This document shows positions 1 through 9,800 of a stretch of DNA of 64,000 bases, piece after piece. Source of the stretch: Azolla caroliniana (lineage: Eukaryota > Polypodiophyta); NCBI GenBank assembly GCA_043228905.1, contig JBHGNT010000003.1, forward strand, positions 3,286,001 through 3,350,000. Direction: 5' to 3'. The number at the start of each line of letters is the position of its first letter. The first letter of the stretch is position 1. Position numbers and translations under genes: made by a program. The notes under the pieces are model-generated. The model was not told the DNA's origin, ran no database searches, and worked only from the letters and a program-made list of their open reading frames with translations.

Positions 1-129
1 TAGAGACTATACATATAAGAATATTAATACAATGGTTAAGGATTTGACATGTGTACAACAAGGTCGTGGGTTCAAATCCTTTCGAGTCATAATGTGAGTG
101 TCATGCATGATGTGACTGTTATCATGACA
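1..129 (-). repeat. A1 3' LTR, partial (U3 5' end)
   Basis: Read on the minus strand it starts TGTCATGATAAC at 129, just after a purine tract (polypurine tract) at about 130-145. It contains a tRNA-like stretch with a B-box-like GGTTCAAATCC on the plus strand, antisense to the element. The remainder lies left of the window. Confidence 0.8.
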
Positions 130-3100
130 CTATCCCCCTTCTTCGACGACACGTCTCACGGGTCGTAGTGTTTGTATTAGGACTTGGTTTACAAGGATAT
201 TGGCGATGAAATGCATTGACGAATTCTGCAGCATTGGAAAGATTTGTGGCAGGTTCCCAAGTTCGATCATTGGGGGTATAGCCTAGCCAATCGACTAAGT
301 AATACAGCTTGTTGCGCACGATTTTAGAATCGAGAAGGGCAACAACTTCAAATTCAGGCCCGTCCAAGAACTCGACAGGTGGTGGGGGTGTCGTAAGACG
401 GCCCGGAATTGAACTTGTAGTATAAGGTTCTAAAAGGGATACATGAAACACCGGATGAAGATGCATGTGCGGAGGGAGGTCAAGACGAAATGCAACATCA
501 CTTATCTTACCAGTGATCATGTAAGGGCCAAAACGTTGGTAATCCAATTTACTGCAAGGTTGAGTGGTCTTGATGTTGTGTTGGAGAAGCCCTACATGAT
601 CCCCAATGCGGAACTTTTTTGAGGAGTCTAGACGATGACGATCGGCAAGCCTCTTGTGTGTAAATTGAGCATCGTGAAAATTGTGGAGAATGTTAGCTTG
701 AATTTCTTGGAGGCGACTAAGACGATCCTCGGCAGCAGGGTTGGTAGGAACTTCTGGATGCGCATTCATCGTCCACCGAGGATGACAGCCCGTATTTGCG
801 AAAAATGGGGAATATCCTGTAGAAGAATGGGCTGAGTTGTTGTAAGCGAATTCCGCCAAGTGCAAAAAAGCAACCCAATCATCTTGTTGATAGTTGATGA
901 AACAACGAAGATATTGTTCCAATGTCTGGTTGGTACGCTCTGTTTGGCCATTTGTTTCAGGATGATAGCCCGAAGAAAGCTTAACTGAAATGTGGAGAAG
1001 TTTGAACAGGTGCTTCCAAAACTTTGAGATGAATTGTGGACCACGATCACTAATAATATCATTCGACAGACCATGATGCTTAAATACCTCGCGCATAACG
1101 AGATCAGCCGTCTCTTGACTAGTAATCGACTTTGTACATGGCAAGAAATGTGCCATTTTGGTAAATCCATCAACCACTGTGAGAATTGCATCAAAAACTT
1201 TTGAAACTGGGAGATCAGTAATGAAGTCCAAGGAGATAGACTTCCAAGGTGTTTCCGGAATGGGAAGTGGTTGTAGTAAGCCATAGGGTCGGTGATGAGG
1301 ATTCTTTGATCGACAACATATATCACAACTCCGAACATACTCCTCAACAAAATGACGAAGGTGAGGCCACTAATAGCGTCGAGAAATTAATTCTAGAGTC
1401 TTGTGAACTCCAAAATGACCAGCCATTGGTGAGTCATGGCAATGTTGCAAAACTTGTAGCTGTGGGCGACCATCAGGAACATACAATAAATTTTTTCGAA
1501 ATAGAAAACCATCATGCCAATAGAACTGACAATAGTCATTACGAGGATTTTTCGACTGTGAGCAAGAAGCACGATCCGGGACGATATGATCCAAAACATC
1601 CTTGGCGAAATCATCAGTGGCCATATGATCTCAAATGGAATCAAGAAGAGTGGAATTTTCAAGAGTTGTTATGGCGTTAACTACCATTAATCGTAATCGA
1701 TTAGAACCCAAAAGGATTTGTTTTTGATGCTCAAATGCAGGTTCCCCTGGACGAAGTTCCATATAAGAGCGCCGAGAAAGAGCATCTGCTTTGCCTTGCT
1801 GCATCCCAGGGCGATATATGATGATAAAGTCGAAGTGAGTCAAAAATTGCGCCCATCGGGCTTGTCGCCGACTGAAGACTCGAGTATTTTGGAAATAAGT
1901 CAGGTTCTTATGATCATTGTAGACAATGATCTGCTGAGAAGAACCTTCTAGGAAATGTCGCCATTGTTGAAACGAATCCACGATTGCAAGAAGCTCTTTG
2001 TCATGGATCTCGTAGTTGATCTCTGCAGCTTCAAACTTTCGTGAATGAAAGGCGACAGGGTGTAGTTGTCCATCATCTCCAGTCTGCGAGAGGACACTCC
2101 CTAGTGCAAAATCGGATGCATCGGCTTCGAGGATGAAGCGTTTTGTTGGGTTGACATGTGCTAAGATAGGTGCTATTGTAAATGCTTGTTTTAAGCTTTT
2201 GAATGCCTCGGCTGCATCTGAACTCCATATAAATGGTTGATCTTTATGTGTGAGCTGAGTAAGCGGAAGCACAACCTTGGAATAATCTTTAATAAATTTT
2301 CGATAAAAATTTGCAAACCCGAGAAAACATTGCACATCACGCACTGAAAGGGGCGTTTGCCACTCTAAAATTGCTTGTACCTTCATGGGGTCCATAGCAA
2401 TACCATTTGACGATACAACATACCCCAAAAATTCCACTTGATTCTGGCCGAAACTACACTTTTCTAATTTTGCATAGAGACCATATTCTCGGAGTCGGTG
2501 CAGTACTTGACGAACATGTTCATCATGCTCCTCTTGGGTCTTTGAGTAGATTAAAATATCATCTAAGTAAACTATAGTGAAGATATCAAGAAAATCTCGA
2601 AAAATATCGTTCGCCATATGTTGGAAAATAGCAGGTGCATTCGTGAGACCAAATGGCATCACTGTATACTCAAAATGTCCATAGCGAGTGCGGAAAGCTA
2701 TCTTCCATTCATCCCCCGGGCGAATCCGAACTAGATTATATGCTCCGCGAAGGTCCAACTTCGTGAAATATTTTGCACCACTGAGACGTTCCAAAAGATT
2801 CGGGATTAATGGTAGAGCATATCTATTTCGGATAGTCACTTTGTTTAGCCCTCGATAATCCACGACCAACCGAAGAGTCCCATTCTTCTTCTTAACGAAG
2901 AAGATAGGTGCACCAGCAGGGGATCTAGAATGCCGAATGAATCCGTTTGCCAGATTCTCATCAATATATTCCCACAAAGTCTCTAGCTCTACAGGGGAGA
3001 GATTATAAATTGGGCCCCATGGAGGTTCTTTCCCTGGTTGTAAGTCAATAGGGTAGTCGTATGGCCGATGATCTAGCAATGTATTGGCCTTCACCTTATC

Positions 3101-3640
3101 AAAGACATCTGAAAACTCCTTGTATTTCTCTGGTAGTTTAATATCCGCTTCACGTGAAGTGGATGATGGAGTTGCTATTATTGCGAAGATGAACATGGCC
3201 TCGTTCCCCCCTTCCTCCCGCAACTGTCGTAAAGAGATGGGCGATAACTCCGGGGATCTATTAGCACATGTAGGAGAGAGGGATGCGGGATTTGTGCTTT
3301 TTTCCTGGGTCTCCTCAATTGTTCTTTTCATCCAATCAATCTTCGGGTTATGGAGTTCAAACCAGGGGAGACCTAGAACTATTGGGTGGTCCGGACTACG
3401 AATAATATTGAAAGAGATTATGCTTGCCAAATTGCCAAGAACTATCCTAATTGGCTCGGACTCCTCGACTATATCTCCTGATGCTATGTCCCGTCCATCA
3501 ATGACTCCTACGGCTACTGGGCTAGGAAGCTTATTCAAGAGGATGTTTTGTGACAAGGCAAATTCACGATCCATGAAACAAGAGTTGGCTCCAGAATCTA
3601 GAAGGGTAGAGGCTAGTACTCGATGACATGTAGATGACAC
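122..3640 (-). pseudogene. pol: A1 pol: protease-RT-RNase H-integrase-chromodomain
   Basis: One reading frame broken by two nonsense codons only, TGA at 1631-1633 and TAG at 1370-1372. I see no frameshift. In order: aspartic protease (DSGANSCFMD near the start), reverse transcriptase with YLDD, RNase H (EADASDFALG), the integrase zinc-finger region (around 1380-1560), integrase core with VVDGFTK, SDRGPQF and the ETNGQTER glutamate, a GPY module (RFGPYMI) and a C-terminal chromodomain (YYLVDWLGY, RTWEP). The frame passes through the polypurine tract and stops at the TGA of the LTR start TGTCATGA. The N-terminus is lost with gag. Closest visible relatives are A2 and A3. Confidence 0.92.
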
Positions 3641-3939
3641 TCTAGAATATTCTAGGTTATCCTAGAATGTAGAGTAATCTAGAAGATCTCTAGAGTATTC
3701 TAGAAGGTTCTAGTGGTATAGAACACTCTAGATTATTCTAGGTCATTCTAGAATGTAGAGTAATATAGAATATTCCAATGATATTAGATTTCATATTCTA
3801 GAGACTATACATATAAGAATATTAATACAATGGTTAAGGATTTGACATGTGTACAACAAGGTCATGGGTTCAAATCCTTTCGAGTCATAATGTAAGTGTC
3901 ATGATCCTTTCGATGCATGATGTGACTGTTATCATGATA
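3641..3939 (-). repeat. A1 5' LTR remnant (U3) with dense TTCTAGAA array
   Basis: The outer end at 3939 (TATCATGATAAC on the minus strand, one base off the canonical TGTCATG) abuts X3. Between about 3650 and 3800 nearly every 5 bp carries GAA or TTC, forming an extended, partly decayed heat-shock-element array longer than that in A2. TATA box, R and U5 are missing. Confidence 0.75.
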
Positions 3940-4632
3940 GGATGATGAAGGCTACAGGGGTAGAGCATCTGGAACGGAGTCATGAAGTTTAGCAAAGGGA
4001 GCTTGATAGTGGCTCAAGACCGGAAGATCAACACACTGTATCTTATGCATGTCTGGTATGCTGGGAAGAAGTGAACGTGGCTTCCGACACTACTGGTGAG
4101 CTATGGCAAAAGAGGTTGTGTCACATGAGTCAGAAGGGAACGCGGAAACTTTCCGAGGACAACCTCATTCCGGAGGGGAAAGATATGCAGCTTGAGAAGT
4201 GCACTGACTGCCTGGCCGGCAAGCAGAACCAAACTTCTTTCTGGACAAAACCACCGATGAGGCGAAATGCACCCCTAGAACTTGTGCACCGAAGTGTGCC
4301 AAGTGGACACGAAGTCACATGCCGGATCATAGTACTTCGTGACATTCATAGATGACCACAACTAGAAGCTTTGGGCCTCACCATTGAAGACGAAGGATCA
4401 GGTGTTATCCATCTTCGAGGAGTTCCACGCGAGAGTGGAAAGAGAAATTGGCCAAAAGCTAAAGGAAATTCGAGCAGACAACGGAGGTGAATACCGGGGG
4501 CAGTTCAAGGAGTACTATTGATCGAAGGGATTCCAGCTCGAGTTCACTGTGCCGAAGACATCAGAGCTAAATGAACCGGACCATCATGGAGAGAGTCTGA
4601 AGCATGCTGGCACATGCAGAGCTACCCAAGAT
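3940..4632 (+). pseudogene. X3: degenerate copia fragment (GAG-pre-integrase to integrase)
   Basis: Matches the same segment of X1 and X2: the peptide ending in KFSKGSL, the GAG-pre-integrase motif (LWQKRLCHMS...CTDCLAGKQ) and the start of the integrase core (RADNGGEY-like at about 4474-4500). There are several stops and frameshifts; 4071-4355 is the longest open piece. It is bounded on the left by the A1 LTR terminus and on the right by the Y1 LTR start, so both appear to have inserted into it. It is a relic with no coding capacity. Confidence 0.8.
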
Positions 4633-5029
4633 TGTTGAGAGACAAGCTCAACATTGGGTGCGTAACCCAGTACGTAGATTGGGTGCATAAAACCGTACGC
4701 AAAATATGGCCGTAGCGGTGTTTAAACCGAGAGGCCGTTAGAACCTTATTCCTCATAAGGAATAGTTTTGGGAGTCAGTGTAGAAGGCTCATTTATGAGT
4801 GGTCAAGTACTGTCACTACTTGTGTCAGCCGTATAAAAGGTGCTCACTGAGCACGAAATATGTACAGAGAACATACAAAGAATTATTTTGAATTTAGTTC
4901 TATATTTTTTGCTCACTCTGTCTCTCCCTCACCTTCTCTGTGATTTCTATGTTTTACCGAACTGTCATACTTCCGAACCGTGTACTCTGTGTTCTTACGT
5001 ATACGCTTCCGCACACGTATTCTTTTACA
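4633..5029 (+). repeat. Y1 5' LTR
   Basis: Starts TGTTGAG and ends TTTTACA immediately before the primer site. The first 21 bases form a perfect 7-bp hairpin (TGTTGAG/CTCAACA). A TATA box (TATAAAAG, 4832-4839) is directly followed by the inverted repeat GTGCTC-ACT-GAGCAC (4840-4854) and a CT-rich leader. The Y2 LTR at 40232-40583 is homologous. Confidence 0.8.
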
Positions 5030-5032
5030 TGG

Positions 5033-5581
5033 TGTCATGAAGACATACATCTTGGCTTATCATGACATTCATCTTGGCGAACCAGGAATCGAACCCATAA
5101 CCTCTTGGTTTACATATTGTACTTTAACCATTGTAATAACATATGTGAGATGTAATCATAATAATTATATGTTTAGTTATTACGAGATATTTAGAACATT
5201 CTAGATTATTCTAGAATGTTCTTGAATATTTCATGATTATATTTATTATTATTATTATTCATAAATATCTAAAATATTCTAGAACATTCTAGAATACTCC
5301 ATAAGGGCCTATAAATAAGAGTCCATACACTCATTACAACTCATTTGGTTCAACACCAGTCTTTAGCCCTTAGCCTACTCCTTGTAATCTTCTTTCTCAT
5401 AATATAATCGCATTCCCATTTCTTATATCTCACTTATACTTTTCTCTCTCTCGCACTCTCTCCCTCTTTCACTCTCTTTCTATCACTATCGCTATCTCTA
5501 CCGCTCTCGCCATCTCTATCGTTATCGTTATCTCTATCGCCATCGCTCTCTCTCTCTGCTTCCTACTCAAGAGTCACGACA
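5033..5581 (+). repeat. A2 5' LTR
   Basis: TGTCATGA...ACGACA, 549 bp. The first 36 bases contain an 8-bp inverted repeat (TGTCATGA at 5033, TCATGACA ending at 5068). An antisense tRNA-like stretch lies at 5078-5143. Two phased heat-shock-element arrays precede the TATA box, and the predicted R/U5 region (5343 onward) is rich in CT repeats. Confidence 0.96.
5194..5343 (+). promoter_or_regulatory. A2 LTR promoter: phased heat-shock elements, TATA box and likely start site
   Basis: GAA and TTC blocks alternate every 5 bp, with starts at 5194, 5199, 5204, 5209, 5214, 5219, 5224 and 5229; six are exact and two have one mismatch. A second run starts at 5277, 5282, 5287, 5292 and 5297 (the last one base off). 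This is the classic HSF binding pattern. TATAAATA follows at 5310-5317, and a CA at 5342-5343, 33 bp after the first T, is a plausible start site. The 3' LTR repeats it at 10580-10729. Confidence 0.8.
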
Positions 5582-5583
5582 GT

Positions 5584-5594
5584 TTGAACCGAAT
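5584..5594 (+). other. A2 primer binding site, predicted self-primed
   Basis: TTGAACCGAAT begins 2 nt inside the 5' LTR end. It does not begin TGG, as a site for a tRNA CCA end would. It is complementary, with one G-U pair, to ATTTGGTTCAA at 5343-5353, which is the predicted first 11 nt of the element RNA. This matches the Tf1-type self-priming scheme. Functional proof is lacking. Confidence 0.6.
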
Positions 5595-5666
5595 ATTTCT
5601 TTTCCCTTTCTCCAATAACTCTAGCAAGCTTTCTTCTTTATCCTTCTTTCTTTTTCCCCCGCGGTT

Positions 5667-6794
5667 ATGGAGTCGGTCAGCAAGCAAGAGTATATGCGTG
5701 TCCTTTCGGAGCTCGATATGCTCACCACTAAGTTTGTGGCATTAGAGCAAGAAAATCAAAGGCTACTCGGGGATCTTCAACAAGTCAGTACTGAGAAAGC
5801 TCATCAATATGAGGAGTTATCACAACGGGTTCATCAACTTGAGGCTACTATATTAACATTACGAGAACAAGCGGCGGGGGTTCAAAACTCCCCAAGGGAA
5901 CCAAAGATTAGCCTCCCTGCCAAGTTTGATGGTACAAAATCTCTCTTTCGAGGTTTCCTGAATCAAGTTCGTTTGGTGATTCAGTTACATCCCAATCGGT
6001 ATCCAACTGATGCTGCCCGTGTGGGATTAATAGGAACCTTGCTAAGCGGTACAGCGTTAGCATGGTTTGCACCACTTCTTGAGAAGAAATCACCATTACT
6101 GGAGGATTTCGAGGCATTCGTTAAGGAGTTTCAAGCTAGTTTTGGAGATACGGATAGCACTAGGACTGCAATAAACAAGATTCGAAGACTCCGACAAGGA
6201 GATCGTCCCGCTTCAGCTTATGCCGCAGATTTCCGTCTCTTGGCATGCGACATCCCTTGGGATGAGGCAGCCTTAATGGATCAATTCCGTCAGGGTTTGC
6301 GTAACGATGTCAAAGATCTTCTTCTTACTTTCCATGAAGATCCAAAGTCTCTTACTGAAGCTATTAGCCGAGCTGTGCGATGTGATAATCGCCTATTTGA
6401 GCGACGTTCTGAACGTCAACAAATGTTACGCCGCCAACCGGAACAGACATACGCTTCTATAGTCGCCACACCGCCACAAGGTTCTAGACCCGTTACGAGG
6501 GATGGTCCCACTCCGATGGAAATAGAGTCGACACAACGTCGAGGGCCCTTATCAGATGCTGAGAAACAACGACGTCGGGCGCATCGCCTATGCCTCTACT
6601 GTGGTGGTCTAGGACATATAGCTGTGAATTGTCCACATAAACCCAGGCGTCAAGTTTACCAAGTAAGTGCACATGACAACCCTACATCAAGTTCTACTAT
6701 CACTTCTAATAACTTAAGTACTAAGCCTACTAGCCCATGCCATGAGAATAGATTTGATGTCTTGAGCCAATTAGAGGATGTGTTAAACGAATAA
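5667..6794 (+). CDS. gag: A2 Gag capsid/nucleocapsid protein
   Basis: 375 codons, ATG to TAA, uninterrupted. The N-terminal 70 residues are heptad-rich and probably coiled-coil (EQENQRLLGDL). Residues about 85-240 are a retrotransposon-gag capsid region (FRGFLNQVRLVIQ, RLRQGDRPASAYAADFRLL). A CCHC zinc knuckle, CLYCGGLGHIAVNC, lies at about residues 307-320 and would bind element RNA. The protein should assemble cytoplasmic particles that package RNA and Pol. The last codons overlap the pol frame by 37 nt and contain a candidate -1 frameshift site. The A3 copy preserves the same C-terminus at 44922-45269. Confidence 0.95.
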   Translation: MESVSKQEYMRVLSELDMLTTKFVALEQENQRLLGDLQQVSTEKAHQYEELSQRVHQLEATILTLREQAAGVQNSPREPKISLPAKFDGTKSLFRGFLNQVRLVIQLHPNRYPTDAARVGLIGTLLSGTALAWFAPLLEKKSPLLEDFEAFVKEFQASFGDTDSTRTAINKIRRLRQGDRPASAYAADFRLLACDIPWDEAALMDQFRQGLRNDVKDLLLTFHEDPKSLTEAISRAVRCDNRLFERRSERQQMLRRQPEQTYASIVATPPQGSRPVTRDGPTPMEIESTQRRGPLSDAEKQRRRAHRLCLYCGGLGHIAVNCPHKPRRQVYQVSAHDNPTSSSTITSNNLSTKPTSPCHENRFDVLSQLEDVLNE

Positions 6795-6826
6795 GTCCGG
6801 CCAAAATAGGAGCCATTTGGTTGGAC
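6782..6826 (+). promoter_or_regulatory. Candidate -1 ribosomal frameshift signal between gag and pol
   Basis: The heptamer G TTA AAC (6782-6788) is in the gag frame and 3 nt upstream of the gag TAA. A spacer of exactly 6 nt (6789-6794) leads into a 10-bp stem, GTCCGGCCAA (6795-6804) with TTGGTTGGAC (6817-6826), counting two G-U pairs and a 12-nt loop. A slip at the heptamer enters the pol frame (-1), which is open from 6758. Loop bases 6809-6814 can also pair with 6860-6865, suggesting a pseudoknot. A3 has the same elements. Confidence 0.6.
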
Positions 6827-9800
6827 CATCCTAGTTATGTAGAGTCAGTACCTAGTTGTGGTTCCATTTCATCAAATCAAGTTAGTAGAGTTTTTTCTGC
6901 ACAAGTCGAGCTTAGCACATCTACAGGTCATCGCGCCCTAGCCTCTGCCCTCCTAGATTCCGGAGCCAATTCTTGTTTCATGGATCGCGAGTTTGCATTG
7001 ACTCAAAACATCATCTTGAAAAAACTCCCAAACCCAGTAGCTGTAGGAGTCATCGATGGTCGCCCTATAGCATCAGGAGATATAGTCGAAGAGTCTGAAC
7101 CAATTCGTGTAGTCCTAGGTAATTTGGCTAGTGTCATCTCATTTAACATCATTAGTAGTCCGGAGCACTCTCTAGTTCTTGGTCTTCCTTGGTTTGAGTT
7201 ACATAACCCAACCATTGATTGGAGAAAAAGAACTATTGAAGAGGTCACCGTACAATCCAAGTCTCTTGAAGCTCCAACTAAGGATCTAGGATCCCCCACA
7301 ATTTCAACAATCTCTATACATCAATTACGAGAGTATGGAAGAAAGGAAGACATGATGGTATTTGCGGTTTTAGCAACTCCCTCATCTAGCTCACAAGAAT
7401 TGGGGGTCCAACTACCAAAGAAGTACATAGAATTCTCCGATGTGTTCGATAAGGTGAAGGCTAATAGACTACCAGAGCATCGACCATATGATTGCCCAAT
7501 TGATTTGCAGCCAGGAAAAGAGCCTCCATGGGGACCAATTTATAATCTTTCGCCCACGGAGTTAGAGGTTCTTCGAGAATATATCAATGAGAACTTGGCA
7601 AATGGTTTTATCCAACATTCAAAATCTCCTGCTGGTGCACCCATCTTTTTCGTTAAGAAGAAAGATGGTACGCTTCGTATGGTCGTGGATTATCGAGGCT
7701 TGAATAAAGTGACCGTTAGAAACCGATATGCTCTCCCATTGATCTCAAGCCTTCTAGAACGCCTCAGTGAAGCAAAGTATTTCACGAAGTTAGATCTTCG
7801 AGGTGCCTACAACCTTGTTCGAATTCGTCCTGGGGATGAATGGAAGACGGTGTTCCGCACTCGCTATGGTCATTTTGAGTACACAGTGATGCCTTTTGGC
7901 CTCACGAATGCACCAGCAGTCTTCCAACATATGGCGAATGATATTTTTCGAGACATCCTCGATATCTTCATCATTGTTTACCTGGATGATATCTTGATCT
8001 ACTCAAAAACTCAAGAAGAACATGATATACATGTTTGCCAAGTTTTGCAACGGCTACGAGAGTATGGTCTCTATGCAAAATTGGAGAAGTGTAGTTTCGA
8101 CCAACGTCAAGTGGAGTTTTTGGGGTACATAGTCTCTTCAAATGGCATCTCTATGGATCCATCAAAGGTTCAAACAATTTTGGATTGGCAAACACCACAG
8201 TTCGTGCGAGATGTGCAATGTTTTTTGGGGTTCGCAAACTTTTATCGCAAGTTCATCAAAGACTATTCAAAAATTGTGTTGCCCCTCACTCAACTGACGC
8301 ACAAGAATCGATCATTTGTATGGAGTATAGATGCGAACTCTGCATTTGAGGGTTTAAAGCAAGCATTTACATCCGCACCAATCTTAATCCATGTCGATCC
8401 AATGAGGCGCTTTATACTTGAAGCTGATGCATCGGATTTCGCACTCGGAAGTGTACTATCCCAAATTGGTGATGATGGTGAACTGCTCCCGGTGGCTTTT
8501 CACTCACGAAAATTTGAAGCCGCAGAAATCAACTATGAGATTCACGACAAAGAGCTTCTTGCCATTGTGGATTCTTTTCAACAATGGCGTCATTTTCTGG
8601 AGGGTTCTTCTCAGCAGATTATTGTCTACAATGATCATAAAAATCTAACATACTTTCAAAGTGCTCGAGTCTTGAATCGACGACAAGCTCGTTGGGCGTA
8701 GTTCTTAACTCGTTTCGATTTTGTAATTCTATATCGCCCTGGGATGCAACAAGGAAAAGCAGATGCTTTATCTAGACGTTCGTATATGGAACTTCAACCT
8801 GGAGAGGCCGCATTTGAAAGCCAAAAGCAAATCCTCTTAGGTCCTGATCGTCTACGAATAATGGCAATGCATACCATCAACACACTGGGAGATTCAAGGC
8901 TTCTTGATTCCATTCGTGAGCAGATTGCGACTGATGCGTTCGCCCAAGAGGTTTTGAGCCATATTATCCCAAATCGTGCATCTAGCTCCCAAACTCAAAA
9001 TCCTCGTCTAGACTACACCCAGTTTAGTTGGCATGATGGGTTACTTTTTCGACAAACTCTCTTGTATGTGCCTGACGGTCCTTCTCGACTCAAAGTCATG
9101 CAACAATGTCATGACACACCAATGGCGGGACACTTCGGCATCCACAAGACTTTTGAGTTGATTTCTCGCCGATATTGGTGGCCACGGCTTCGCCATTTTG
9201 TTACGGATTATGTTCGTAGCTGTGATACATGTTGCCGATCAAAAAAGCCTCGACATCATCCATATGGCTTATTACAGCCAATGCCTATTCCGGAGAGCCC
9301 ATGGAAATCTATTTCCTTGGACTTTATTACGGATCTTCCACCTTCCAAGGGATTTGATTCGATTCTCACTGTTGTCGATCGTTTTACGAAGATGGCACAT
9401 TTCCTTCCATGCACAAAGACCATTACTAGTAAAGAGACAGCTGATTTACTCATGCGGGAGGTGTTTCGCCATCATGGTCTTCCGGATGATATTATCAGTG
9501 ATCGGGGTCCCCAATTCATCTCGAAATTTTGGCGGCACATGTTCAGACTCTTACATACTTCTTGTAAACTCTCTTCCGGCTACCATCCAGAGACTAATGG
9601 GCAGAGTGAGCGCACCAACCAAACAGTCGAGCAATATCTACGTTGTTTTGTCAACTATCAACAAGATGATTGGGTGGATTTACTACCTTTGGCAGAATTT
9701 GCTTATAACAACTCCGAGCATTCTTCTACTGGATATTCCCCATTTTTTGCAAACATTGGGTACCATCCTCGTTGGACGATGCTTGAACATCCTGAACTCC

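Larger units (their letters stand above)
1..3939 (-). mobile_element. A1: Ty3/gypsy chromovirus, gag deleted, cut by window edge
   Basis: Minus-strand family A element. The same LTR-derived sequence occurs in direct orientation at 1-129 and 3798-3939 and brackets a pol region that matches A2 in domain order (protease, RT, RNase H, integrase, chromodomain). The 5' LTR segment runs directly into the protease region near 3641-3650, so R, U5, the primer site and all of gag are missing. The two LTR copies differ by several substitutions and a 12-bp indel near 3903, so this is older than A2. The left LTR continues beyond the window. It cannot move autonomously. Confidence 0.9.

Noticed and set aside
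5583-5600. tRNA primer site for A2
   Set aside because: It lacks the TGG expected from a CCA end and resembles only a T-arm; the self-complementarity with the RNA start explains it better.
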